From contig NZ_MAQX01000001.1 of assembly GCF_001682865.1 (NCBI RefSeq), positions 744,001 through 808,000 on the forward strand: a stretch of 64,000 nucleotides of DNA, in the 5' to 3' direction. The position numbers and the translations under genes were made by a program. Below the pieces are notes generated by a model. The model ran no database searches. It was not told where the DNA came from and worked only from the letters and a program-made list of their open reading frames with translations. Origin of the DNA: Bacillus sp. FJAT-26390. Lineage in GTDB: Bacteria > Bacillota > Bacilli > Paenibacillales > Paenibacillaceae. Shown here one piece after another: positions 43,805-53,412 of this stretch (its first letter is position 1; every line of letters begins with the position of its first letter).

Positions 43805-45118
43805 ATGGTTTTAAAACTTTTAATATTCGCGTTATTGCTCGTATTTACTGCGTTTTTTGTCGCGACGGAGTTCGCAATTATTCGAGTGCGCGCTAGCCGG
43901 GTCAATCAAATGGTAGCGGAAGGCTTGAAAAATGCTAGAGCGGTAGAGCAGGTCACGAGCAAGCTTGACGGATATTTATCCGCCTGCCAGCTTGGCATTA
44001 CGATTACGGCGCTCGGGCTTGGTTGGTTAGGCGAGCCGACGGTTGAGCAAATGTTGCATCCGATATTTGACCGTCTCCATATAGAAGGCGAGCTAAGCTC
44101 GGTTCTATCGTTTGTTATATCTTTTGTAATCGTCACGTATTTGCATGTCGTGCTAGGCGAGCTTGCTCCGAAGACGCTGGCGATCATCAAATCGGAGGAG
44201 GTCAGTCAATGGACGGCTCCGATCATCATCGTTTTTTACAAGGTGATGTTTCCGTTCATATGGCTGCTTAACGGCTCGGCGAATGGATTGGTGCGACTGC
44301 TAGGACTAAAGCCCGCAAATGAGCACGAAGCGCATTCCGAAGAGGAGATCCGGATCATTTTGTCGGAAAGCTATGAAAGCGGGAAAATCAACCAAAGCGA
44401 ATTCGGTTACGTGAACCGGATTTTTGCCTTTGATGAAAGGCTCGCACGGGAAATCATGGTTCCGCGAACCGATATGATCTGTTTGTATGTGGATCAAACC
44501 TCGGAAGAAAATTTAGCTACGATCAAGAAGGAGCAATATACACGGTTTCCTGTTGCCAAGGGCAGCAAGGATAATATTATAGGCATTCTTAACACAAAAA
44601 AGTTTTTTCTGCGATATGACACAGATCGGAATGTCGATGTTCATGAGCTGCTTCAGCCCGTTATGTCCATCCCAGAGGTCATGCCGATCAACAAATTGCT
44701 TCGTAGAATGCAGCTGGAACGCGTTCATATTGCGATTTTGCTCGATGAGTACGGCGGAACGGCCGGCTTAATTACGATCGAGGACATCATTGAAGAGATT
44801 GTTGGGGAAATTCGTGATGAATTTGATGCAGACGAAGTGAAGGAAATCGAATTCATTGAGAAGCAGCGGTATCTGGTTAACGGAAAAGCGTTGATCAGCG
44901 ATTTGAACGATGCCGCTGGTACGGATCTGGAAAGCGAAGAGGTGGATTCGATCGGGGGCTGGCTGTTTAATCAGAAGCCGGAGCTGCCGGTAGGAGAACC
45001 GTGGACGTATGGCAATATGACGTTTATCATACGCGAGCGAGACGATAACCGTATCCGCAAAATAGAAATTGTCACCGATTTGACAGAAAATGAGATGGAC
45101 GCATACGGACATGCATAA
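43805..45118 (+). CDS. CNNM/HlyC-CorC-family transporter (hemolysin family)
   Basis: This 437-residue membrane protein has the order DUF21/CNNM membrane domain (residues 1-190, with SACQLGITITALGLGWLGEP), a CBS pair (about 205-330, with VPRTDMICLYVDQTS and LDEYGGTAGLITIEDIIEEI) and a C-terminal CorC_HlyC domain (EVDSIGGWLFNQ). Relatives export Mg2+ or other divalent cations; the name hemolysin is historical. AAAGGGAG precedes ATG 43805. Confidence 0.9.
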   Translation: MVLKLLIFALLLVFTAFFVATEFAIIRVRASRVNQMVAEGLKNARAVEQVTSKLDGYLSACQLGITITALGLGWLGEPTVEQMLHPIFDRLHIEGELSSVLSFVISFVIVTYLHVVLGELAPKTLAIIKSEEVSQWTAPIIIVFYKVMFPFIWLLNGSANGLVRLLGLKPANEHEAHSEEEIRIILSESYESGKINQSEFGYVNRIFAFDERLAREIMVPRTDMICLYVDQTSEENLATIKKEQYTRFPVAKGSKDNIIGILNTKKFFLRYDTDRNVDVHELLQPVMSIPEVMPINKLLRRMQLERVHIAILLDEYGGTAGLITIEDIIEEIVGEIRDEFDADEVKEIEFIEKQRYLVNGKALISDLNDAAGTDLESEEVDSIGGWLFNQKPELPVGEPWTYGNMTFIIRERDDNRIRKIEIVTDLTENEMDAYGHA

Positions 45119-45166
45119 GCTTGTATAAAGCGGTTGTGAATCATTTTTTTGAGGGGGAATCGGGCG

Positions 45167-45955
45167 TTGGGTGATTTAATTAATGCCATTATTATGGGTA
45201 TCATAGAAGGCTTGACGGAATTTTTGCCCGTATCGTCAACCGGCCACTTGATTTTGGCTGGAGAGCTGCTGAATTTTACGGGTGACAAAGCCAAAACCTT
45301 TGAGGTGGTCATCCAATTCGGGGCTGTTCTTGCTGTGCTGGTCTTATATCGAAAGCGGTTTGCAAGCTTGCTCAATTTTAATATCGGCAAAAAATCGGGA
45401 TTAAACGCTTTTCACGTTATTATTGCGATGGCTCCTGCCGGAATCTGTGCCGTCCTCCTTCATTCCTTTATTAAAGGGGAGCTGTTTGTCGCGCAAAAGG
45501 TTCTGATCGGACTTGTTGCAGGCGGGATACTCATGATTATCGCGGATCGGGTGAGGAGGAAGCCTAGCGCAGAGGAGCTCGACGATATTACATATAAGCA
45601 AGCCTTTGCGATAGGCTGCTTCCAGGTGCTCGCTTTGTGGCCGGGCTTCTCGCGTTCAGGCTCGACGATTTCCGGCGGCATGCTGTTTGGCACCAGCCAG
45701 AAGGCTGCTGCAGAGTTTACGTTTATCGTCTCCGTTCCCATAATGGCCGGCGCGAGCGGGATCGATCTTTTCAAGAGCCGAGAATTCCTCACGATGTCGG
45801 ATTTGCCGTTGTTCTTGATCGGTCTCATTGCCGCTTTCATCGTCGGAATGATAGCTGTAGTTACCTTCATTAATATGATGAAAAAAATCAGGCTTTCATG
45901 GTTCGCCTATTATCGGTTTGCATTGGCAGCCCTTTTTTATTTTATAATTTTTTAA
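45167..45955 (+). CDS. uppP: Undecaprenyl-diphosphatase UppP/BacA
   Basis: This 262-residue membrane enzyme dephosphorylates undecaprenyl diphosphate for reuse in wall synthesis. The two active-site loops are visible: EGLTEFLPVSSTGHL (about 14-28) and PGFSRSGSTISGGML (about 160-175). TTG 45167 is chosen because GAGGGGGAATCGG lies nine bases upstream and the resulting N-terminus (MGDLINAIIMGIIEGLTEF) fits the family; an earlier TTG at 45149 lacks a site. Confidence 0.92.
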   Translation: MGDLINAIIMGIIEGLTEFLPVSSTGHLILAGELLNFTGDKAKTFEVVIQFGAVLAVLVLYRKRFASLLNFNIGKKSGLNAFHVIIAMAPAGICAVLLHSFIKGELFVAQKVLIGLVAGGILMIIADRVRRKPSAEELDDITYKQAFAIGCFQVLALWPGFSRSGSTISGGMLFGTSQKAAAEFTFIVSVPIMAGASGIDLFKSREFLTMSDLPLFLIGLIAAFIVGMIAVVTFINMMKKIRLSWFAYYRFALAALFYFIIF

Positions 45956-46071
45956 ATAAAGCGAAAATAACGAGAACGATTTTCATTTAGCCGCCATTTT
46001 AGTGGAAGAATAAATCGTTTAACTATCACTTTTTTATATCCAAACCATCATTTTTTCTAATAAACTAACGA

Positions 46072-46107
46072 AAATCAGGGCAAATAGCCCTGATTTCTTT
46101 ATTTTAA
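46072..46107 (+). terminator. Rho-independent terminator
   Basis: AAATCAGGGC and GCCCTGATTT enclose AAATA, followed by CTTTATTTT. It ends the uppP transcript. The rest of the 45956-46268 gap holds only AT-rich sequence and a TATAAT at 46201-46206, which may be the -10 of the sulfite reductase operon, with no good -35. Confidence 0.85.
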
Positions 46108-46268
46108 CGGGTAATTGGGCCGAATTGCATAAATATGGGAAATGGAGCGGCGTACAACATCGTTGAAGGTTTTGTCTGATTATGTTAGGTTAAGTAATAT
46201 TATAATGCTTTTTTTTATCTGACTATTAAAATAGAAGATGATTTTATGTTTATGAGAGGTGGATATTG

Positions 46269-48131
46269 TTGCAACTTCAGGTAACGAACAGTCCTTTTAG
46301 TCAAGAGCAAGTCGAGCTTCTTAATCGCCTTCTGCCATCCCTAACCGAGTCTCAGCAAATATGGCTTACAGGCTATTTGTTCGCCCGCCAAACAACGGCT
46401 TTATCGACAGCAAGCACGGAGCTGCAAGCTGTTTCGGGAGAGTCAAACGCAGCGGAGGTCATCTCTATAGCAAGTCAAGCTCCCGTTTCCCGCGAGGTAA
46501 CGGTGCTCTTTGGCTCCCAAACCGGCAATTGCCAAAGAATCGCAACAAGCTTGTCACGAAAGCTGGAAGAGCAAGGATTCCAAGTCACGCTAGCTGCGAT
46601 GAACAAGTTCAAGACAAATGGCTTGAAAAAAGTAGAAAACCTGTTTTTGGTCGTCAGTACGCATGGCGAAGGCGAGCCGCCGGATAATGCGCGGGCTTTC
46701 CATGAGTTTGTTTATAGCAAGAGAGCGCCACAGCTTGAGAATCTGCGTTTCTCCGTGCTGTCTCTTGGAGACACGTCCTATGAGTTTTTCTGTCAGACGG
46801 GCAAGGATTTTGACCAGCGTCTTGAGGAGCTTGGCGGCAAGCGGCTAGCTCCGCGCGTTGATTGTGATCTGGATTACGATGAGCCGGTTGCTGGCTGGAT
46901 CGCACAGGTTATTAGCTCACTAAATGAAGGCGCTGGCTCAGCAGCTGCTGGATCCGGTGATTCTGCTAAAGAGTCGAGCAGCAGCACAACGCCAGAGGCT
47001 TCTGTGTATTCACGGACTAATCCGTTTAAAGCCGAAGTGCTTGCTAACATCAATTTGAACGGCCGCGGCTCTGACCGGGAAACACGCCATTTGGAGCTTT
47101 CCCTTGAAGGCTCAGGCTTGCAGTATGAGCCCGGCGACAGCCTTGGCATATACCCGGAGAACCATCCGGCTCTAGTAGATGCCATTATTCATGAATTGGG
47201 CTTTGCGCCTACCGATTCCGTTGCTATTAATAAGAATGGCGAGCAAAAGTCTTTGCGCGAGGCACTGCTAAAGCATTACGAAATTACAGCTTTAACGAAA
47301 CCATTGCTAACGCAAGCCGCTCAGCTCACCTCGAACACAGCTCTACAAGAGCTGCTGGCTCCAGGGCAAGAGCAAGCGCTTAAGAGCTATATCAATGGGC
47401 GCGACCTGCTTGATTTGGTTCAAGATTTCGCACCTTGGCAGTTAACGCCTAGCAGCTTTGTCGCTATTTTGCGGAAGCTTCCGGCACGCTTATATTCTAT
47501 AGCGAGCAGCTTCAAAGCGAATGAGGATGAGGTTCATCTCACGGTAAGAGCGGTTCGTTACGAAGCGCATGGCCGCGAGCGGTACGGCGTTTGTTCCGTG
47601 CATTGTGCAGAGCGAGTTGAAGCGGGCGACAGCCTGCCGATCTATATTCAGCAAAATCCGAATTTCAAGCTGCCGGCTGATCCGGACGCGCCGATCATTA
47701 TGGTTGGTCCGGGTACGGGCGTAGCGCCTTTCCGCGCATTCCTTGAGGAACGCGAGGAGCTCGGTGCAGACGGGAAATCATGGCTCTTCTATGGCGACCG
47801 CCATTTTGTCACGGATTTCTTGTACCAGACCGATTGGCAGAGAATGCTTAAGGATGGCGTACTCACAAAGCTCGATGTTGCATTCTCCCGTGATACGGAA
47901 GAGAAGGTATACGTGCAGCATCGCTTGCTGGAGAAGAGCCGTGAACTGTACCAGTGGCTGCAGGAAGGCGCATATGTGTATATTTGCGGCGACGAGAAGC
48001 ATATGGCACATGATGTGCATGCTGCGCTGATTACAGTAATTGAGCAAGAAGGTGGCAAGAGCCAAGAAGAAGCGGCCGCTTATTTGGACGATTTGCAGCA
48101 GCAGCAGCGCTATCAGCGCGACGTGTATTAA
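46269..48131 (+). CDS. cysJ: Assimilatory sulfite reductase flavoprotein subunit
   Basis: This is a 620-residue diflavin reductase. A flavodoxin domain (TVLFGSQTGNCQRIA, about 78-92; STHGEGEPPDNA) is joined by a Ser/Ala-rich linker (about 215-240) to an FAD/NADPH reductase domain (RLYSIASS, GVCSVHCAER, MVGPGTGVAPFRAFLEERE, CGDEKHMA, terminal YQRDVY). It passes electrons from NADPH to CysI. TTG 46269 with AGAGGTGG upstream gives an N-terminus (QLQVTNSPFSQEQVELLNRL) that matches Bacillus CysJ; TTG 46266 is one codon earlier. Confidence 0.93.
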   Translation: MQLQVTNSPFSQEQVELLNRLLPSLTESQQIWLTGYLFARQTTALSTASTELQAVSGESNAAEVISIASQAPVSREVTVLFGSQTGNCQRIATSLSRKLEEQGFQVTLAAMNKFKTNGLKKVENLFLVVSTHGEGEPPDNARAFHEFVYSKRAPQLENLRFSVLSLGDTSYEFFCQTGKDFDQRLEELGGKRLAPRVDCDLDYDEPVAGWIAQVISSLNEGAGSAAAGSGDSAKESSSSTTPEASVYSRTNPFKAEVLANINLNGRGSDRETRHLELSLEGSGLQYEPGDSLGIYPENHPALVDAIIHELGFAPTDSVAINKNGEQKSLREALLKHYEITALTKPLLTQAAQLTSNTALQELLAPGQEQALKSYINGRDLLDLVQDFAPWQLTPSSFVAILRKLPARLYSIASSFKANEDEVHLTVRAVRYEAHGRERYGVCSVHCAERVEAGDSLPIYIQQNPNFKLPADPDAPIIMVGPGTGVAPFRAFLEEREELGADGKSWLFYGDRHFVTDFLYQTDWQRMLKDGVLTKLDVAFSRDTEEKVYVQHRLLEKSRELYQWLQEGAYVYICGDEKHMAHDVHAALITVIEQEGGKSQEEAAAYLDDLQQQQRYQRDVY

Positions 48132-48189
48132 TAGATCGTTTTAAAAAACAACATGAGTATGTGAATGATTGCGAGAGGAGACAGCAGCA

Positions 48190-49911
48190 ATGGCGAAAGA
48201 GCAATTGGTTAAGCCTATCGGCGGGCCGCCAAGCGAGGTAGAGCATATCAAGATCGAAAGTAATTACCTGCGCGGTGCGCTTGTCGAAACGTTAAGAAAT
48301 CCGATTACGGGCGGGTTGCCTGAGGACGACAATCGGTTGTTGAAATTTCACGGGAGCTACATGCAAGATGATCGGGATTTGCGCAACGAGCGTGAAAAAC
48401 AGAAGCTGGAGCCAGCTTTTCAATTCATGATTCGCGTAGTGCTTCCTAGCGGCGTAGCTACGTCCGAGCAGTGGCTTGCGATGGACAGTCTGGCACATAA
48501 ATACGGCAATGAAACATTGCGCCTGACAACTCGCCAGACCTTCCAGATGCACGGTATTTTAAAATGGAATTTGAAGCCGACGCTTCAAAAAATCAACAGC
48601 GAGCTGATGACTACATTGGCAGCCTGCGGCGACGTCAACCGCAATGTCATGTGCAGCCCGAATCCGTTTCAATCCGATCTTCACGGCGAGGTAAGCCACT
48701 GGGCGCGCAAGGTGAATGATCACCTTGCACCGCGTACGCGCGCTTATCATGAAATTTGGCTGGACGGAGAGAAGGTTGTTGACGGTCAACAAGAAGGCGA
48801 AGTAGAGCCTATTTATGGACCTGTATATTTGCCGCGCAAATTCAAAATCGGTTTTGCGATTCCGCCGCATAACGACGTAGACGTCTTCTCGCAGGATATC
48901 GGATATATTGCTGTCGTTGAAGACGGCAAGCTGAAGGGCTTCAATATCTCCGTTGGCGGAGGCATGGGGATGTCTCATGGCGATACGGCAACGTACCCGC
49001 AGCTGGGCAAGGTTATCGGATTCTGCCCGCCGGAGCGCATTGTTGATTTGGCAGAGAAGACGGTTACGATCCAACGGGATTACGGAAATCGTTCGGTTCG
49101 CAAAAATGCACGTTTTAAGTATACGATCGACCGTCATGGCATCGACTGGTTCAAAACCGAGCTGCAAAACAGACTCGGCTGGCAGCTTGAGGCTGTGCGC
49201 CCGTACCAATTCGAGAACAATGGCGACCGTTATGGCTGGTTGAAGGGCAGCAACGGCAAATGGAATTTGACGTTGTACATCCAAAGCGGACGTATTGAAG
49301 ACAAGGACGGTTATCTGCTGATGACGGGTCTTCGGGAAATCGCTAAGGCTCATAGCGGCGACTTCCGCATTACGCCGAACCAAAATTTAATTATCGGCAA
49401 CGTCAGCAGCCAGAAGAAACGCAAAATTACGGAATTGGTCGAGCAATACGGACTTAATGACGGCGCTCAGCATTCTGCACTGCGCAGAAGCTCCTTGTCA
49501 TGCGTTTCCTTGCCGACTTGCGGCCTTGCGATGGCAGAGGCTGAACGTTACCTGCCGACTTTGATTGACAAGCTTGAGCCAATCATTAATGAAGCTGGAC
49601 TTCGCGACAAAGAGATTAACATCCGAATGACGGGATGCCCGAATGGGTGCGCAAGGCCGGCATTAGGCGAGATCTCGTTCATCGGCAAGTCAGTCGGCAA
49701 ATATAATATGTATATGGGTGCGGGTTTTGCCGGAGAGAGACTGAATAAGCTGTACCGGGAAAATATCGACGAAACCGAGATTTTAGATACGTTAAAGCCG
49801 ATTATCCATCAGTACGCGAAAGAACGTGAGACAGGTGAACACTTCGGAGATTTTGTCATCCGGGCAGGTTATGTGAAAGCTGTTCATGACGGACAGGAAT
49901 TTCACAACTAA
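48190..49911 (+). CDS. cysI: Assimilatory sulfite reductase hemoprotein subunit
   Basis: This 573-residue siroheme-[4Fe-4S] enzyme reduces sulfite to sulfide. The duplicated ferredoxin-like halves are present ([26 protein letters not shown]), with the cluster cysteines in [16 protein letters not shown] and [14 protein letters not shown] near residues 442-490. GAGAGGAG precedes ATG 48190. It lies 58 bases after cysJ and forms one operon with it, ending at a strong terminator. Confidence 0.95.
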   Translation: MAKEQLVKPIGGPPSEVEHIKIESNYLRGALVETLRNPITGGLPEDDNRLLKFHGSYMQDDRDLRNEREKQKLEPAFQFMIRVVLPSGVATSEQWLAMDSLAHKYGNETLRLTTRQTFQMHGILKWNLKPTLQKINSELMTTLAACGDVNRNVMCSPNPFQSDLHGEVSHWARKVNDHLAPRTRAYHEIWLDGEKVVDGQQEGEVEPIYGPVYLPRKFKIGFAIPPHNDVDVFSQDIGYIAVVEDGKLKGFNISVGGGMGMSHGDTATYPQLGKVIGFCPPERIVDLAEKTVTIQRDYGNRSVRKNARFKYTIDRHGIDWFKTELQNRLGWQLEAVRPYQFENNGDRYGWLKGSNGKWNLTLYIQSGRIEDKDGYLLMTGLREIAKAHSGDFRITPNQNLIIGNVSSQKKRKITELVEQYGLNDGAQHSALRRSSLSCVSLPTCGLAMAEAERYLPTLIDKLEPIINEAGLRDKEINIRMTGCPNGCARPALGEISFIGKSVGKYNMYMGAGFAGERLNKLYRENIDETEILDTLKPIIHQYAKERETGEHFGDFVIRAGYVKAVHDGQEFHN

Positions 49912-49927
49912 TCTTATATAGAAAGAA

Positions 49928-49964
49928 AGAAGACCAGAGCATTCCGCTCTGGTCTTCTTTCTTT
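49928..49964 (+). terminator. Rho-independent terminator, bidirectional
   Basis: AGAAGACCAGAGC and GCTCTGGTCTTCT close an ATTCC loop, with pyrimidine-rich sequence on the plus strand and the mirror on the minus strand. It serves cysI and the convergent DUF3817 gene. Confidence 0.88.
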
Positions 49965-49972
49965 ACCCTTAT

Positions 49973-50266
49973 TTAAGCTTGATCGCGAAGCAGCTTCTTG
50001 TCGAGTACGAACGTTCCAAGTGGGAGGAACGCTGCAATAAAGGCTGCCGCTACCTTGAAGATCGACCAGCGGTAAGTGATCCAAACGTGAAGAAGAGCAA
50101 GCATATAAAGTACAAATAATGCCCCGTGTAGCCCGCCAACGATCGCTACCGCCTCCGGGATGTCAGCCCAGTATTTGAGCGGCATTGCGATGAGCAGCAG
50201 CACAAGGAAGGATAATCCTTCAAACAAACCGATAACACGCAATCGGCCTATAACGGTTTTTAGCAT
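49973..50266 (-). CDS. DUF3817 membrane protein
   Basis: This 97-residue protein has three hydrophobic helices and the DUF3817 pattern: IGLFEGLSFLVLLLIAMPLK, VGGLHGALFVLYMLALL and PLGTFVLDKKL. GGAGG lies upstream of its ATG. It follows the TetR-type gene by 15 bases on the same strand, so the two are probably cotranscribed. Function unknown. Confidence 0.82.
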   Translation of the reverse strand: MLKTVIGRLRVIGLFEGLSFLVLLLIAMPLKYWADIPEAVAIVGGLHGALFVLYMLALLHVWITYRWSIFKVAAAFIAAFLPLGTFVLDKKLLRDQA

Positions 50267-50281
50267 TTCATTTCCTCCAAA

Positions 50282-50908
50282 TTATGTTTTTGTCGAATGC
50301 GCCTCAAGGCCAGTCCACAATAGTTCTACGATTTCGGCGGCCGCTTGTTCCACTGTTTTCTCCGAATTAATAATTTCTTTCCGATTTCGGACGGTGAGCA
50401 TAGCTGTGAACACATGCGCGAGCAATAAAGAATCGCCGCGTTTGATTTCACTCTCGTCCATTGCCTTTTGGAAGACGCTTGCGACAAGCTCATGAATAGC
50501 GTTCTCGCTGGCACGAATTCGCGTCACTTGCTCCTCGGTCAAGCCGGTTGAAGCTTCCCGCATCATCGTCTCGAATTCAACATGAGCATTGTTCATGTGA
50601 CGTTCGGCAACGGTTAGCATTCTTTCCTTGAGCGTACCTGGTCCATGTACGAGCTTAGCCGTTTGATCATAAGCCATCTTTAGAACAAATTGCAGGCATT
50701 CGGTAAAGAGGATGCTTTTGTTTGTGAAATAATAATAAACGCTTGCCTTTGTAACGCCGCAGGCTTGAGCTACGCCTTCCAGGGACACCTTCTCGAATCC
50801 TTGTTCCATAAAAAGATAGGCCGCTGTGCGTAAAATCTGCTGCATCGTCTGATCTGAGCCTGTCCCTTTGGGCCGGCCTGGTTTGCGTTTTATTTGCTCG
50901 TCGCTCAT
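50282..50908 (-). CDS. TetR/AcrR-family repressor
   Basis: This 208-residue regulator has a basic N-terminal tail (KRKPGRPKG). Its helix-turn-helix is typical of TetR proteins: ILRTAAYLFMEQGFEKVSLE, then GVAQACGVTKASVYYYFTNK (about 45-64). The C-terminal ligand domain is helical. GGAGGG lies before ATG 50908, preferred over ATG 50923. It is divergent from the MMPL exporter across 130 bases containing a candidate operator, so it likely represses that exporter and itself. Confidence 0.9.
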   Translation of the reverse strand: MSDEQIKRKPGRPKGTGSDQTMQQILRTAAYLFMEQGFEKVSLEGVAQACGVTKASVYYYFTNKSILFTECLQFVLKMAYDQTAKLVHGPGTLKERMLTVAERHMNNAHVEFETMMREASTGLTEEQVTRIRASENAIHELVASVFQKAMDESEIKRGDSLLLAHVFTAMLTVRNRKEIINSEKTVEQAAAEIVELLWTGLEAHSTKT

Positions 50909-50942
50909 CGCCAAGCCCTCCATTCATCAAATTGTAAAAATT

Positions 50943-50977
50943 AAGGATTGATTAATTAACCTTTGGGTATATATAAT
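50943..50977 (+). promoter_or_regulatory. Candidate promoter and TetR operator
   Basis: TTGATT (50948-50953) and TATAAT (50972-50977) are 18 bases apart and point toward the MMPL gene. An imperfect inverted repeat (AAGG...ATTAATTAA...CCTT, 50943-50963) overlaps the -35 region. The operator call is inferred from position. Confidence 0.45.
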
Positions 50978-51041
50978 TAATTCGTAGCATTCATTTATTT
51001 TAAACGATAAAGGTGAAGAAGTGAAATGGAGGATTTGACAA

Positions 51042-53264
51042 ATGATCGAAAAATTAGCTGGGATCATCGCCGGACCGCGTACCAAGTGGATTACATTAGT
51101 AGCATGGATAGTTATTGCAGCGCTGCTTAGCGTCTTTCTTCCTGCGGTTGGCGATAAAGAAGAAAGCAATGCTCCCAACCTTGAGTCAGACAGTCCATCC
51201 GTCATCGCCGAACAGCTTATTAAAGACAAGTTCCCAAGCTCATCGGGCATTCCAGCTCTGGTCGTCTGGCACCGTGATGGCGGCTTAACCGAGGAAGACT
51301 TTTCTCTCATTCAGAAAACGACGCAGACTTTAATCGACAAACCGCTTAAAGAGCAGGGAGAGGTCGTACCGCTCCATCAAATGCCTGTGCCTGCCCTGCA
51401 AAAGTTCGCTTCGGAAGATGGTACGACGCTTGTGCAGCCCATATCATTCGGCGAGCAGACCGAAACAGAGATCTTAAAGGAAAACATTGAAACGATCAAA
51501 GGAATTATAAATGATGCTTCTGGCCAAAATCCGTTTGAGGTTGCCGTAGATGATTCGTCGGCGCTTAGCGTCCGTGTCAGCGGTCCGGTAGGCATCTCGG
51601 TTGATGCGACCGATCTGTTCAAAGGCGCAGATGTATCGCTGCTTATCGCGACGGTGCTGATCGTGCTTATTCTATTGCTGCTCATTTACCGCTCGCCAAT
51701 TCTCGCGATCATTCCTTTAATCGGGGTAGGCTTTGCTTATGCCGTCACAAGCCCGCTGCTTGGCTGGATGGCAGGCGAGGGCTGGATAACAGTAGATGCG
51801 CAGGCGATTTCGATTATGACCGTTCTTTTGTTCGGAGCAGGCACCGATTATTGCTTGTTCTTCATCTCGCATTTCCGCCAAGAGCTCACGCGCGAGAGCG
51901 ACAAAATGGCTGCGTTAAAACGGTCATTCAAAGACGCATCCGGCGCAATCGCAATGAGCGGCTTTACTGTAGTGCTTTCCTTATTAGCTTTGCTGGCGGC
52001 AAAATATGGCGCATACGATCGTTTTGCAGTACCGTTTAGCTTATCGATTCTCGTTATGGGCATCGCGAGCCTAACGCTTGTGCCGGCATTGCTTTCGATT
52101 ATTGGAAGAGCTTCCTTCTTCCCGTTCATTCCACGCACTGAATTTATGGAGCAGGCGCGTGCAGGGAAAAAAGGAAAGCCTTACCGCAAGCCAAATGCCG
52201 AGAAGAAGTTCAGCTCCAAAATCGGCAATTTGGTCATTGCAAAGCCATGGATGGTTGTCATCTCATCCGTAGTGGTTTTAGGCATCTTAGCGAGCTTCTC
52301 CAGCCAAATTAAATTTACTTACGATTTGCTTTCTTCGTTCCCGAAAGATATGCCATCTAGAGAAGGCTTTGAATTGATATCCAAATCATTCACGCCAGGC
52401 GACTTGGCGCCGATTACAGTTGTCGCGCAAACAGAGGGATCGGCGCCTGACTTGGCAGGCAAGCTGGCCGAGGTTCCGCTTGTTGACCATGTTCAGGAAC
52501 CGCAGCCAAGCATCGATGATCCAAACTTGCTTTCTTACAAGGTTATTTTGAACACGAACCCTTACTCTTCCGAAGCGATGGATACGATTCCGCTGCTGCA
52601 TGAGGCAGCGGAGGCGGCGCTAGCTGGCGTGAATGTAGCGGATGCCGATCAGAAGGTATGGATTGGCGGACAAACCGCCACGCAATATGATTCGAAGGTG
52701 CTTACAGATCATGATAACAGCGTGATCATCCCGCTTGTTATTGGGCTTATTATGATACTGCTGCTGGCGTATTTAAGATCCATCACAGCTACGCTTTACT
52801 TAATAGGCACCGTATTGCTATCCTTTGCGGCCGCGCTTGGTCTAGGCTGGATCATCCTGCACTACTTCATGGGCGTTGATGCCATTCAAGGCGCAATTCC
52901 GCTTTACGCATTCGTATTCCTAATCGCGCTCGGCGAGGACTATAATATCTTTATGATCTCAAGCATTTGGCAGAAGCGCAAAATCATGCCTTTGAAGCAA
53001 GCGATCAAGGAAGGCGTAAGCGAAACGGGAGGCGTTATTACGTCGGCAGGGCTTATCCTTGCTGCCACGTTCTCCGTGCTTGCCACGCTGCCGATCCAAG
53101 TGCTTGTCCAGTTTGGCTTAATTACAGCGATCGGCGTCTTAATGGATACGTTCATCGTTCGTCCATTTCTAGTCCCGGCGATTACGACCTTGCTGGGCAA
53201 GAAAGCATTTTGGCCGGCTAAGGTTGAACTTATCGAAGAGTCGAAGCAAAGCTCAAAAGGGTAA
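51042..53264 (+). CDS. MMPL-family RND exporter
   Basis: This 740-residue membrane protein has two repeats of six helices, each preceded by a large extracytoplasmic loop. MMPL marks are FGAGTDYCLFFISHFRQEL (about 267-285) and its second copy FLIALGEDYNIFMISS (about 625-640). A basic cytoplasmic linker (RAGKKGKPYRKPNAEKK) lies near residues 370-386. Relatives export lipids, siderophores or drugs using the proton gradient. It is divergent from a TetR repressor, which is typical of inducible exporters. The substrate is unknown. Confidence 0.9.
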   Translation: MIEKLAGIIAGPRTKWITLVAWIVIAALLSVFLPAVGDKEESNAPNLESDSPSVIAEQLIKDKFPSSSGIPALVVWHRDGGLTEEDFSLIQKTTQTLIDKPLKEQGEVVPLHQMPVPALQKFASEDGTTLVQPISFGEQTETEILKENIETIKGIINDASGQNPFEVAVDDSSALSVRVSGPVGISVDATDLFKGADVSLLIATVLIVLILLLLIYRSPILAIIPLIGVGFAYAVTSPLLGWMAGEGWITVDAQAISIMTVLLFGAGTDYCLFFISHFRQELTRESDKMAALKRSFKDASGAIAMSGFTVVLSLLALLAAKYGAYDRFAVPFSLSILVMGIASLTLVPALLSIIGRASFFPFIPRTEFMEQARAGKKGKPYRKPNAEKKFSSKIGNLVIAKPWMVVISSVVVLGILASFSSQIKFTYDLLSSFPKDMPSREGFELISKSFTPGDLAPITVVAQTEGSAPDLAGKLAEVPLVDHVQEPQPSIDDPNLLSYKVILNTNPYSSEAMDTIPLLHEAAEAALAGVNVADADQKVWIGGQTATQYDSKVLTDHDNSVIIPLVIGLIMILLLAYLRSITATLYLIGTVLLSFAAALGLGWIILHYFMGVDAIQGAIPLYAFVFLIALGEDYNIFMISSIWQKRKIMPLKQAIKEGVSETGGVITSAGLILAATFSVLATLPIQVLVQFGLITAIGVLMDTFIVRPFLVPAITTLLGKKAFWPAKVELIEESKQSSKG

Positions 53265-53271
53265 CAAATGG

Positions 53272-53318
53272 AAGGCTGTTTCTATCGCAGCGTATGCTGT
53301 TGTAGAGACAGCCTTTTT
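53272..53318 (+). terminator. Rho-independent terminator
   Basis: AAGGCTGTTTCTA and TAGAGACAGCCTT pair across a 16-base loop and are followed by TTTTTG, eight bases after the exporter gene. Confidence 0.82.
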
Positions 53319-53412
53319 GCGCGCTCCCATCCTTGCAACATTTTCCCAGTAATATGCGTCTAAGCTTAAAGGCTACTTTTGCCTATTATAGATAAAAGTC
53401 AGGGGACTATTT

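Noticed and set aside
43805-45118. Hemolysin/virulence factor
   Set aside because: The CNNM-CBS-CorC_HlyC layout is that of a divalent cation transporter; the hemolysin name is historical.
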